DNA of 10,284 nucleotides from Phycisphaerales bacterium UBA7812 (GCA_002480345.1 DLBY01000051.1:1-10284), one strand, 5' to 3'. Positions 1 to 6,840 are shown, counted from the stretch's first letter. Translations and numbers: made by a program. The notes: generated by a model not told the origin, from the letters alone.

Positions 1-2346
1 AACGCGACGACCGAAGCCTGCATCGGGCTCGAGGTCAACGGCAACGACGCAACCGTGCGGGCTTATGTCACCCAAGCCCGAGCAGCCTGCACGCTCGAAC
101 TGCGAGACACGAACCGACCCGGCCAACGGATCGCATTCAAGACCTTCGACGCAAGCCCGGAGCGTCACGAGGAACTGACCGCTCCTGTCGGCCCGATCGC
201 AGAGATCGATCTCGAGGTCGCCCTGCTCACCGCCGACGGCACAGAGCTGGTCGCCTACCGCCCCGTCTCTGAATCCAGCGAGCCCATCCCGGAGCCTGCG
301 AAGCCGATCGGCCCTCCCGAATCGATCGATTCGACGGAGGCGCTCTTCCTCGCCGCCCGTCATCTCGAGCAGTACCGCCACGCGACACGCTCCCCCGAGC
401 CCTACCTCCGGGAAGCGTTGCGTCGGGATCCCGGGGACAGCCGCTGCAACATCGCGCTCGGCCAGCTCCTCCTGCGTCGGGGACTTCCGGCAGACGCCGA
501 GCCCCACTTCCGCGCAGCCGTCGATCGCCTCACGCGTCACAATCCCAACCCGGTGACAGGCGAAGCACACCTCGGCCTGGGCCTCGCCCTCGTCGAGCAG
601 GGCCGAGACGACGAGGCGGAACCCGTGTTGTGGAAGGCGACCTGGAACGAGGCGCAGCAGGCCTCAGCGTTCTTTGAACTCGCTCGCCTGACCCTCCGCA
701 AGCCATCCTGCACGCGTGCGGATCGAGTTGAGGCGCTCTCCCTCCTCGACCGGAGTCTGCGCCGGAACGCCGATCACCATCAGGCGGTCCACCTCCGCGT
801 TGCCACGCTCTTTGACCTCGATCAGCAGGAACTGGCCCTCGCGGGCGCTCGCGCCGAACTCGAACGCGATCCCTTCGCGTTCGGCGTGCTCTGGGAACTC
901 TGCTCGCGCGGATTCGAAGATTGGGCTCTCTTCGATCGGCGCACCCGCGACGACACACTCACCCTTCTCGCACTCGCGATCGACCTTGTCCATGCAGGCC
1001 TGCACACCCGGGCCCGCGAGGTGCTCGAACGGACCATCCGCAGGCTTCCTCGCTCCGCCGAAAGCGAAGCCGACGGCACCGCGCTCCTGCGGTACCACCT
1101 CGCCTCCCTTCTCGAACGCGACGGAGACCCGCTCGGAGCACAGCAGCAGCGTCAAGCCGCGTCCGAAATGCCTCGCGCCCGCTGCTTCCCGAATCGAAAC
1201 GAGGACATCCCCGTGCTGCGAGAGGCGATGTCACTCAACCGGCGCGACGCGCTCGCCCCCTTCGCGCTCGGCAACCTGCTCTACAGCCGGAAGCGATACA
1301 ACGACGCGATCGAAGCGTGGAGTGAGGCGGTTCAACGAGATCCGGCCTTCCCGACCGCACACCGAAACCTGGGCCTCGCCCTGTTCAATGTCCGCGGTGC
1401 GGGGGAGGAGGCGCTCGCCGCCTACGAGCGAGCATTCGAACTCGATCCATCCGACGCACGCGTGCTCTTCGAACTCGATCAGTTGACCAGGAGACTGGGT
1501 CACAATCCCGCCGACCGGCTCGCGCGCCTGAACCGGCACCCGGATCTTGTCGCCGAACGAGACGATCTCAGCATCGAACGCGTCGCGTTGCTCAACCTCC
1601 TCGGGCAGCACGCCGACGCGCTCAACGCCCTGCTCTCGAGACGATTCCGCCCCTGGGAGGGCGGCGAGGGCCGCGTGCCCGCGCAGTATGTCTTCGCGCT
1701 GACCGCGCTCGCGCAGAGGGCCATCTCTGCGGGAGATGCCCACAAGGCCAGGGACCTTCTCGAGCGGGCACGGGATTGGCCCGATTCCCTCGGGGAAGGC
1801 AAACTCGTCACGATCCGCGAGACGCATATCGACTACCTCGCGGGAATCGCCGAGCGCATGCTCGGCTCCGATCGCCGCGCCAGAGAACTGCTCGAGCGCG
1901 CCACCGAGGGCACCGGACAACCCGGGCGAACGGTGTTCTACAACGATGAGCCCGCCGAGAATGTCTACTACCGGGGTCTCGCGCTGGACGCGCTCGGGCG
2001 AACGGAGGAAGCCGAGGAGAGATTCCAAAGCCTGGTCGACTTCGGGACCTCCCATCTCGACGACACGCCAGAGATCGACTATTTCGCGGTTTCGCTGCCT
2101 GATTTCCTTGTCTTCGACCCCGACCTCGATTCCCAGAACCGGGCACACTGCCACCTCGTGATCGGGCTGGGGCATCACGGGCTCGGGCGGCTCCGGGACG
2201 CCGAGTCGCATCTCCGCCGGTGTCTCGCGATCGAGCCCGCGACGCCCCTCGCGACGCACCTGCTCAGGCTCGAATCCAGCTCACCACAAGAGGTCCCGCA
2301 CATCAAGCTCGCCCACGACACCATCGCACCCTCAACCCTGCAATAG
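1..2346 (+). CDS. DUF5107-type TPR repeat protein (5'-truncated by the window edge)
   Basis: The reading frame is open from base 1, so the gene starts upstream and 781 codons are visible; the GTG at 55 is internal. The visible N-terminal part (roughly nt 1-290) looks like a beta-rich linker domain. Next comes the stretch EQYRHATRSPEPYLREALRR (nt about 367-426), then DPGD, then the NPNP...GEAHLGLGLAL region, which I recognise as typical of proteins combining an N-terminal DUF5107 domain with TPR repeats. TPR-like helix pairs are clear near nt 397-530, 571-650, 1255-1485, 1960-2046 and 2149-2241. The block NDEPAENVYYRGLALDALGR (1945-2004) is another family hallmark. The missing upstream part should hold the DUF5107 domain. 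TPRs usually mediate protein contacts. Members often sit near carbohydrate-use genes, but nothing here shows a substrate. It converges on the regulator gene and is probably unrelated to the redox operon. Confidence 0.85.
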   Translation, partial: NATTEACIGLEVNGNDATVRAYVTQARAACTLELRDTNRPGQRIAFKTFDASPERHEELTAPVGPIAEIDLEVALLTADGTELVAYRPVSESSEPIPEPAKPIGPPESIDSTEALFLAARHLEQYRHATRSPEPYLREALRRDPGDSRCNIALGQLLLRRGLPADAEPHFRAAVDRLTRHNPNPVTGEAHLGLGLALVEQGRDDEAEPVLWKATWNEAQQASAFFELARLTLRKPSCTRADRVEALSLLDRSLRRNADHHQAVHLRVATLFDLDQQELALAGARAELERDPFAFGVLWELCSRGFEDWALFDRRTRDDTLTLLALAIDLVHAGLHTRAREVLERTIRRLPRSAESEADGTALLRYHLASLLERDGDPLGAQQQRQAASEMPRARCFPNRNEDIPVLREAMSLNRRDALAPFALGNLLYSRKRYNDAIEAWSEAVQRDPAFPTAHRNLGLALFNVRGAGEEALAAYERAFELDPSDARVLFELDQLTRRLGHNPADRLARLNRHPDLVAERDDLSIERVALLNLLGQHADALNALLSRRFRPWEGGEGRVPAQYVFALTALAQRAISAGDAHKARDLLERARDWPDSLGEGKLVTIRETHIDYLAGIAERMLGSDRRARELLERATEGTGQPGRTVFYNDEPAENVYYRGLALDALGRTEEAEERFQSLVDFGTSHLDDTPEIDYFAVSLPDFLVFDPDLDSQNRAHCHLVIGLGHHGLGRLRDAESHLRRCLAIEPATPLATHLLRLESSSPQEVPHIKLAHDTIAPSTLQ

Positions 2347-2374
2347 GGACCGACCGCGCGGGTTGCGACCTCTG

Positions 2375-2396
2375 GGTCTGACAGGATGCCCAGACC
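2375..2396. terminator. Weak hairpin between convergent genes
   Basis: In the 79-nt gap between two converging genes, GGTCTG (2375-2380) pairs with CAGACC (2391-2396) across a 10-nt loop. An alternative register pairs TCTGGG (2371-2376) with CCCAGA (2389-2394). No T run follows on either strand, so an intrinsic terminator is only weakly supported. The position between convergent stop codons is the main argument. Confidence 0.2.
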
Positions 2397-2425
2397 GCTC
2401 GACAGTTCGCTCTTCTCGGTTCTGC

Positions 2426-3796
2426 CTACTGACAACTCGGCGCCCCCGTCGCGCCGCGCTCGATCCCGAACTTCCGAATCTTGTTGTACACCGTGACGCG
2501 GTCGATCTCGAGGATCTTCGCCGCCCGGGTGATGTTCCAGTCCGTCCGATTCAGCACGGCCTCGATATGCCGCCGCTCGATATCGGATAGCGCCTCGCAG
2601 ACGCCCGCCGATCGCGAGACCCGATCACCGATCGGCAGATCCTCGCAGCGCACCTCGGGCGGCGTCCCGACCACCATCGCCCGTTCGATCGCGTTGCAGA
2701 GTTCGCGGATGTTCCCCGGCCAGTCGTGCCGAAGAAGCAGGTCCATCGCCTCGGGACTGATGGATGTGATCTCCCGATCCATCTGCCTGCCGAACCGGTT
2801 CAGGAAATACTCCGCGAGCAGCGGGATGTCCGACCGCCGCTCTCGGAGCGGCGGCGCTTCGATCGTGAACACATTGATGCGATAGAACAAGTCCTCACGG
2901 AAACGACCGTCCCGCACGGCACTCTCAAGATCCTCGTTCGTCGCGCAGATGACCCGGAAGTCGCTGTGAACCTGCTCGCTGCCGCCCAGTCTGGTGAACA
3001 TCCGATCCTCGAGCACCCGCAGCAGCTCGATCTGCATCCGTGCGGGGATGACGCCGATCTCGTCGAGGAACAGCGTCCCGCCGTCCGCCATCTCGATCTT
3101 GCCCTTGCGCTGGTGGTCCGCTCCGGTGAACGCGCCCTTCTCGTGACCGAACAACTCGCTCTCGAGCAGGGCATCGGGCACCGCCCCGCAGTTGACCGGG
3201 ATGATCGGGCGGTATCGCCGCTCGCTGTTCGCGTGGATTGCGCGGGCGATCAGTTCCTTGCCCGTCCCGCTCTCACCGGTAATCAGAACAGTCGCGTCGG
3301 TTGCCGCAACATGCCCGACCAGTTCCATCACCTTCCTGATCGCGGGGCTCTCGCCGATGATCTGGTCAACCGACACGAGATCATCGATCGTCTTCCGCAG
3401 CTGAGAGTTCTCGCGGCGCAGCCTCCGCTGCTCGATCGCGCGGGAGACAAGATGGCTCAACTCCTCGGGATCGACCGGTTTGGTCACATAGTCGAAGGCG
3501 CCCCGCTTGAGCGCTCGGACCGCGGTGTCGACCGACGCATACGCCGTGATCATCACCGTCGGCAATTCGGGCTCTCGCTCGAGTAACCGGCTCTGAACCT
3601 CAAGACCGTCCATGCCCGGCATCTTGATGTCAAGGATCGCCGCATCGAACGAGCGGCGGTCAGCCTGCCGCAACGCTTCGAGCCCATCCTCCGCGGTCAC
3701 GACCTCGTAGCCGTCCTTGCGGAGCCACCGCGCCAAGGAGTCCCGCACTGAAAACTCGTCGTCGACGATCAGGATCGCGCCAGGGTCGTCACGCAT
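2426..3796 (-). CDS. Sigma-54-dependent response regulator, NtrC family
   Basis: The 456-aa protein has three clear parts. The receiver domain (about 1-120) has the acidic pair D12/D13, phospho-acceptor D56 in the LDIKMPGMDG context, T84 and K106. The AAA+ sigma-54 activation domain (about 145-375) has Walker A GESGTGKE (174-181), the sigma-54-contacting GAFTGA loop (221-226), Walker B GTLFLDE (240-246) and the FREDLFYRINVF segment. A Fis-type helix-turn-helix occupies about 420-443. Phosphorylation by the upstream kinase should license it to drive sigma-54 promoters. The start ATG at 3796 begins right before the receiver, has GGGGG six bases upstream, and overlaps the kinase stop by 8 nt (ATGCGTGA), implying translational coupling. 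Two sigma-54-like promoters lie in the adjacent plus-strand operon, the obvious targets. One oddity is DEIGV after Walker B where DEIGD is usual. Confidence 0.96.
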   Translation of the reverse strand: MRDDPGAILIVDDEFSVRDSLARWLRKDGYEVVTAEDGLEALRQADRRSFDAAILDIKMPGMDGLEVQSRLLEREPELPTVMITAYASVDTAVRALKRGAFDYVTKPVDPEELSHLVSRAIEQRRLRRENSQLRKTIDDLVSVDQIIGESPAIRKVMELVGHVAATDATVLITGESGTGKELIARAIHANSERRYRPIIPVNCGAVPDALLESELFGHEKGAFTGADHQRKGKIEMADGGTLFLDEIGVIPARMQIELLRVLEDRMFTRLGGSEQVHSDFRVICATNEDLESAVRDGRFREDLFYRINVFTIEAPPLRERRSDIPLLAEYFLNRFGRQMDREITSISPEAMDLLLRHDWPGNIRELCNAIERAMVVGTPPEVRCEDLPIGDRVSRSAGVCEALSDIERRHIEAVLNRTDWNITRAAKILEIDRVTVYNKIRKFGIERGATGAPSCQ

Positions 3797-5453
3797 GCAT
3801 CGCCCCCGTCTCCTGCCCCTCGGCCTCGGTCGGCTCCGCGCCGGAGTCCGCCTCCGGCTGCTTGCGAGGCAGCGTGACGCGGAAGGTGGTCCCCTCGTTC
3901 TCACGCGACTCGCAGACAACGGTCCCGTTGTGAGACTGGATCACGCCGTAAACGACCGCCAGCCCCAGACCCACACCGCTCTTCTCGGTCTTCGTTGAAT
4001 AGAACGGCTCGAACACCTTGTGGATCATGCTCTCGGGAATCCCACACCCTGTGTCCGACACTTCAATCGTGACATCCTGGCCCTCCTCACGGACCCGGAC
4101 GCTCAGGACACCGCCCCCGTCGGTGGGCATCGCCTCGACTGCATTCATCATCATCGCAAGCAACGCCTGTTGGATCTGATCCGGATCCAGCGTGACGATC
4201 ACCTCGTGCCCCGTGCCCTGCTCCTTGAGTCGGATGCCGCGCATCTCGAGATGGTGCCGAACGAGCATCAGGCTCCGCCGAACAATCTCGTTGAGATTGC
4301 TCGCCCGCATCCGCAGGCCCCGCCCCCGGGCGAACGCGAGCATGTTCCGAACGATGTCCCCGCAACGCACGCACTCCTGCTCGATAAGCGAAAGACAACC
4401 GACCAAATCCGCCTTGATCTCCTCGTCGAGCGGCTGCTCCTCGACCTCTCGCCGAACGAGCTTCGCGTACGCGAGGATCCCACCGATGGGGTTATTGAGT
4501 TCGTGGGCAACCGTCGCGGACAGCTTCCCGAGCGAGGCCATGGTCTCGACCCGGACCATCTGCTCACGCGCCTGCTCCAGTTCGAGCGACTTGACTTCCA
4601 CCTTCTCCTCGAGCGTCCGCGACCATTCGCTCAGTTCCGATCGCGCATCGCGTAGATCCTTAACCATCCGGTTGAACGCAGTCGCGAGCGCCGCCAGCTC
4701 GTCGTGACCCCGGACCTCGATCCGGGTCTCGAGATCGCCCTTCGCGATCCGCGCTGTCCCCTCGTGCAAGCGGGCAACAGGCTCATGGATGACCCGCCTG
4801 ACAAACACCCCCGCGACCGCCCCGCAGAGGGCGACCCGCGCGACCGTCGTCCCCAGGAGCCCGCTGCGCGCCTCGTTCACCGCGCGTTCGAAGGGCTCTA
4901 ATGACATCCCGACCTCGAGAACACCCAGAACCTGCTGCTCTTCGGGATGCACATGGCACGACGCCGACGAGCAGTCGGGCTCGTTCCGGATCACGGTGTA
5001 GAACCGGTTTTCATCGTGCGAGTCGACCCTCACGAAGTGACTGGCATCCGACAGCACCCCCGCGCCCGGGACCTCGTCGCCGACATGGCACGCCCGGCAA
5101 CGCTCGTTCTCCAGCGTGAGCAGCGATCCCCTCTCGTGGGGATTCGCCGCGAGCGCGACACGCCCCTTCTTGTCGTAGACGCGAATCGTTGTGAACTCCG
5201 GCGATTCACCCAGCCTCTGGAGCGTCGCCTGCACATCACCCAGACGATTCAGGAGCATCCCGTCGTGGGTGGCGCTGCCGATGAGCCGAGCGCTCCGCTC
5301 GACATCGTCGCGGGCAAAAGCGCGGAGCCGCTGCCTCGTTGCACTGAACCCCAGAACAGCATGAGCCGAGATCACGACCGCAACAACGAAGAGCAGCGGC
5401 AGGAACAAGCGGATCTCGAGCGACCGAAGCAGAACTCGAACAAGGCGGACCAT
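3789..5453 (-). CDS. Membrane sensor histidine kinase with two c-type haem motifs
   Basis: With the ATG at 5453 the protein is 554 aa. TM1 is about residues 14-36 and TM2 about 198-220. Between them lies a periplasmic sensor domain with CRACH (119-123, a CxxCH motif) and C161-x4-C166-H167, both attachment patterns for covalent haem c. HAMP (about 220-272), a coiled coil and HisKA follow, with phospho-acceptor H317 in VAHELNNP. The C-terminal HATPase_c has the N-box (MMNAVEAMP), DTGCGIP, the FEPFYSTK region and GVGLGLAVV. The likely signal is periplasmic redox state or a haem ligand, passed to the response regulator encoded with an 8-nt overlap. I chose the 5453 start because GAGGG sits 6 nt upstream and TM1 follows at once. 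An in-frame start at 5576 would add 41 unremarkable residues and lies upstream of the best promoter candidate. The function is clear as a kinase; the haem is inferred from motifs. Confidence 0.94.
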   Translation of the reverse strand: MVRLVRVLLRSLEIRLFLPLLFVVAVVISAHAVLGFSATRQRLRAFARDDVERSARLIGSATHDGMLLNRLGDVQATLQRLGESPEFTTIRVYDKKGRVALAANPHERGSLLTLENERCRACHVGDEVPGAGVLSDASHFVRVDSHDENRFYTVIRNEPDCSSASCHVHPEEQQVLGVLEVGMSLEPFERAVNEARSGLLGTTVARVALCGAVAGVFVRRVIHEPVARLHEGTARIAKGDLETRIEVRGHDELAALATAFNRMVKDLRDARSELSEWSRTLEEKVEVKSLELEQAREQMVRVETMASLGKLSATVAHELNNPIGGILAYAKLVRREVEEQPLDEEIKADLVGCLSLIEQECVRCGDIVRNMLAFARGRGLRMRASNLNEIVRRSLMLVRHHLEMRGIRLKEQGTGHEVIVTLDPDQIQQALLAMMMNAVEAMPTDGGGVLSVRVREEGQDVTIEVSDTGCGIPESMIHKVFEPFYSTKTEKSGVGLGLAVVYGVIQSHNGTVVCESRENEGTTFRVTLPRKQPEADSGAEPTEAEGQETGAMHA

Positions 5454-5490
5454 CTGGGCCCTCGATTCAACCACATCGGCGGAGTAATCA

Positions 5491-5519
5491 ATATTAGAAC
5501 TGAGCGCAGAGAAATCCAA
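5491..5519 (-). promoter_or_regulatory. Candidate sigma-70 promoter for the kinase-regulator operon
   Basis: Read on the minus strand, TTGGAT (plus 5519-5514) is followed after exactly 17 nt by TAATAT (plus 5496-5491). The -35 matches TTGACA at 3 of 6 positions and the -10 matches TATAAT at 4 of 6, in an unusually A/T-rich spot of a GC-rich region. Transcription would start near 5484, giving a leader of about 30 nt before the kinase ATG at 5453. The consensus fit is modest, so support rests on the spacing and position. Confidence 0.4.
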
Positions 5520-5522
5520 CAC

Positions 5523-5533
5523 CCTGTTGCAGG
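5523..5533. promoter_or_regulatory. Short palindrome CCTG-TTG-CAGG, possible regulator site
   Basis: CCTG (5523-5526) and CAGG (5530-5533) form a small inverted repeat around TTG, extendable to ACCCTG/CAGGTT with one mismatch. It lies about 130-140 bp upstream of the predicted start of the GcvH-like transcript, a normal distance for a sigma-54 enhancer site, and just behind the kinase promoter candidate. Palindromes this short arise by chance, so this is weak. Confidence 0.2.
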
Positions 5534-5590
5534 TTTCATCAGCGCCCCACCGCGTCGCCCGAGATTCCAGCCTCACGACCCGAGTTTATC

Positions 5591-5599
5591 ACTCAGCAG
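5591..5599 (+). promoter_or_regulatory. ACTCAGCAG motif copy, candidate activator site upstream of promoter 1
   Basis: ACTCAGCAG here recurs exactly at 6466-6474, upstream of the second sigma-54-like promoter. A related AGAACTGAGC lies at 5496-5505 in the same intergenic region. This copy is about 70 bp upstream of the predicted start at 5662. The A/T-rich tract 5600-5622 between it and the promoter could help bending, although I could not fit a full IHF site. The link to the response regulator is inference only. Confidence 0.25.
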
Positions 5600-5635
5600 A
5601 TCTATTTGTTTGCTTTTTGATTGCGCCCGCTCGTC

Positions 5636-5651
5636 TGGTTCCTGAATTGCA
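5636..5651 (+). promoter_or_regulatory. Sigma-54-type promoter (-24/-12) for the GcvH-like gene
   Basis: TGGTTCCTGAATTGCA has the defining GG (5637-5638) and GC (5649-5650) separated by exactly 10 nt, plus TGG, the C of the -24 element and a full TTGCA. It departs from the TGGCACG consensus at three positions of the -24 block. The start is predicted near 5662, leaving a 56-nt leader to the ATG at 5718. A sigma-54 activator is encoded by the divergent operon, which makes a functional site more likely than chance. Confidence 0.6.
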
Positions 5652-5717
5652 TGCCGAACACGGCTCGCGAACTCGATATGCGCGCGACCGAAACGCCGAA
5701 ACCGGCGGGGGGTTGCC

Positions 5718-6449
5718 ATGTCCCGACTGCTTTCCGTATCGCACGAACGCGTCCCAGCGGAGACCTGCGTCTGGATGGACGCAGGCGTGCTCGCGTACAA
5801 GCTCTGTGACCGAGGATTCGACTGCTCCCACTGCCCGCTGGATGCGGCGCTCCGGGGACTCTCCGGCACGCCTACGCAGCCCGATGACGAACGCAGCGAA
5901 CCCGGCGCCCCACCCCTGGCATTTCCCGATGATCGTTCGTACTGGCCGGGACACTGCTGGTCGACTCCGCCCGCTCGGCCCAGCGATCATCGCAGGCTCG
6001 GGCTCGACGCATTCGCCGCCCATCTGATTGGTCGCCCGCTCGGCGTGCGAAGCGAACCGGATCTCGTCGCTTCGAACGACCGGCGCATCGCCTGCGTCAT
6101 CGACCTTCCGGAAGGGGAACTCCCGATCGCCCTCCCCGGTCCCGGGCGCGTGGGCAACTGGAACCACGCGCTCGTCGACGAGCCCGGACGCATCGCCCGA
6201 TCCCCCTACACCGACGGATGGCTCGTCGAGTGGGTCCCGCGCGACGCAGAAGCCCATGCGGATCAGCAGGGCGCGAGCGCCGCATGGCACCGGGCCCGCC
6301 TCGACACGAGGCACTTCTACAGACGCGTCGCCTACGAGCTCCTCGCATCTTCAGACAAACCGCTCACACCGAGCAGCCCGTCGATGAGCTTCCGCGAGGC
6401 CCTCGGTGCGCCGACCTATCTGTCGCTCTTGAAAGAACTCATCTACTGA
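5718..6449 (+). CDS. GcvH-fold (lipoyl-like) protein with N-terminal four-cysteine motif, no lipoyl lysine
   Basis: The protein is 243 aa, longer than the roughly 130 aa of ordinary GcvH. The N-terminus has C17-VWM-x-AGV, then YKLC30-x5-C36-x2-C39-PLD, a conserved-looking cysteine signature that could bind a metal or cluster. From about residue 72 (DRSYWPGHCW) to about 205 it follows glycine-cleavage H protein: LGLDAFAAHLIG, then PGPGRVGNWNHALVDEPG, then SPYTDGWLVEW. The position of the lipoyl-lysine in GcvH (ESVKA context) aligns with acidic DLPEGEL, and no lysine is nearby, so lipoylation is unlikely. I know of proteins of this build being annotated as glycine cleavage H protein near membrane redox genes, but the role is unknown. 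The start ATG follows a G-rich stretch (5707-5712). It lies between two sigma-54-type promoters and reads into the electron-transfer operon. It is not expected to work in glycine cleavage. Confidence 0.8.
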   Translation: MSRLLSVSHERVPAETCVWMDAGVLAYKLCDRGFDCSHCPLDAALRGLSGTPTQPDDERSEPGAPPLAFPDDRSYWPGHCWSTPPARPSDHRRLGLDAFAAHLIGRPLGVRSEPDLVASNDRRIACVIDLPEGELPIALPGPGRVGNWNHALVDEPGRIARSPYTDGWLVEWVPRDAEAHADQQGASAAWHRARLDTRHFYRRVAYELLASSDKPLTPSSPSMSFREALGAPTYLSLLKELIY

Positions 6450-6466
6450 ACAGCCGCGCAGAAGAA

Positions 6467-6484
6467 CTCAGCAGCGGCGCTGAG
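6467..6484 (+). promoter_or_regulatory. Inverted repeat CTCAGC-N6-GCTGAG upstream of promoter 2
   Basis: CTCAGC (6467-6472) and GCTGAG (6479-6484) form a perfect 6-bp inverted repeat just after the GcvH-like stop codon. It contains the ACTCAGCAG copy shared with the other promoter region. It lies 99-116 bp upstream of the predicted start at 6583, a typical enhancer distance for sigma-54 activators. As RNA it could also be a small hairpin, but only a mixed ATTCTCT follows, so a terminator is less convincing. Confidence 0.35.
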
Positions 6485-6556
6485 ATTCTCTACACCCCCT
6501 GCCACCAAAGAAGGACCGCTCCGCCGCTCTCCACCACCGAGAAGACACCGAATGGA

Positions 6557-6572
6557 TGGCACCCCGATTGCA
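6557..6572 (+). promoter_or_regulatory. Near-consensus sigma-54 promoter for the electron-transfer operon
   Basis: TGGCACCCCGATTGCA matches the sigma-54 consensus TGGCACG-N4-TTGCW at every defined base except one (C for G after TGGCAC). GG (6558-6559) and GC (6570-6571) are exactly 10 nt apart. The start is predicted near 6583, giving a 33-nt leader to the ATG at 6616, with GAAGGAG as its ribosome site. The gap upstream (6450-6556) has no gene, only the inverted repeat. An NtrC-type activator encoded 2.8 kb away is the natural partner. Confidence 0.8.
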
Positions 6573-6615
6573 CGCACCAATCAAGGCGACTCGCGCCGAT
6601 CCGAAGGAGCCAGAG

Positions 6616-6840
6616 ATGCACATCACGGCTCACCAACTGCTGGCTGATTGCAAGAACTTCCTCTTCCCCGCGATCTTCGCCCTCCTCGCGGCCCTCGCGA
6701 TACCGGTCATCGGAATCGCTCTTTTCTTCTTCCGCGGCTTCGCCGCGCTCGCTCTTGGGCTGCTGCTGACGCTCGGCCTGCTCCACATGTGTGTCACCCG
6801 CCATCGCCCGATCGGGCACGAGGACAAGACCGATGCGTGA
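6616..6840 (+). CDS. Small two-helix membrane protein, first gene of the electron-transfer operon
   Basis: This 74-aa protein has a short amphipathic start (MHITAHQLLADC), two hydrophobic stretches (about 15-39 and 41-60) divided by R40-G41, and a hydrophilic, charged tail (RHRPIGHEDKTDA). The start is well defined: GAAGGAG at 6603-6609 lies 6 nt before the ATG. It overlaps the ferredoxin gene by 8 nt, so the two are probably made together. It is likely a small accessory or structural subunit of the membrane complex. Hmc-type operons also carry a tiny membrane subunit, but I cannot claim homology. Further in-frame extension to an ATG at 6556 is possible but would have no ribosome site and would begin inside the sigma-54 promoter. 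Confidence 0.8.
   Translation: MHITAHQLLADCKNFLFPAIFALLAALAIPVIGIALFFFRGFAALALGLLLTLGLLHMCVTRHRPIGHEDKTDA

Noticed and set aside
318..333. Perfect 16-bp palindrome CGAATCGATCGATTCG
   Set aside because: It lies inside coding sequence for the family-typical PESIDST stretch; GATC/CGATCG words are frequent here, so it needs no separate explanation.
1231..2259. 342-aa minus-strand open frame opposite the TPR gene
   Set aside because: It mirrors the codon pattern of the plus-strand gene, has no recognisable domain and lies wholly within a convincing TPR protein.
5504..5517. Minus-strand GG-N10-GC (a sigma-54-like pattern) upstream of the kinase
   Set aside because: It has GG and GC at the right spacing but lacks the TT before GC and the CAC after TGG; the sigma-70 reading of the same bases fits as well or better.
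5589..6314. 241-aa minus-strand open frame opposite the GcvH-like gene
   Set aside because: No domain recognised, and it would run across the sigma-54-type promoter; the plus-strand GcvH fold explains the region.
5718..6449. Functional glycine cleavage H protein
   Set aside because: No lipoyl-accepting lysine, an added cysteine-rich N-terminus, and no gcvT/gcvP neighbours.
6791..6832. Upstream GTG start for the ferredoxin gene
   Set aside because: It would lengthen an already long Tat n-region and overlap the small membrane gene by 50 nt; the ATG at 6833 has a GAGGA ribosome site.
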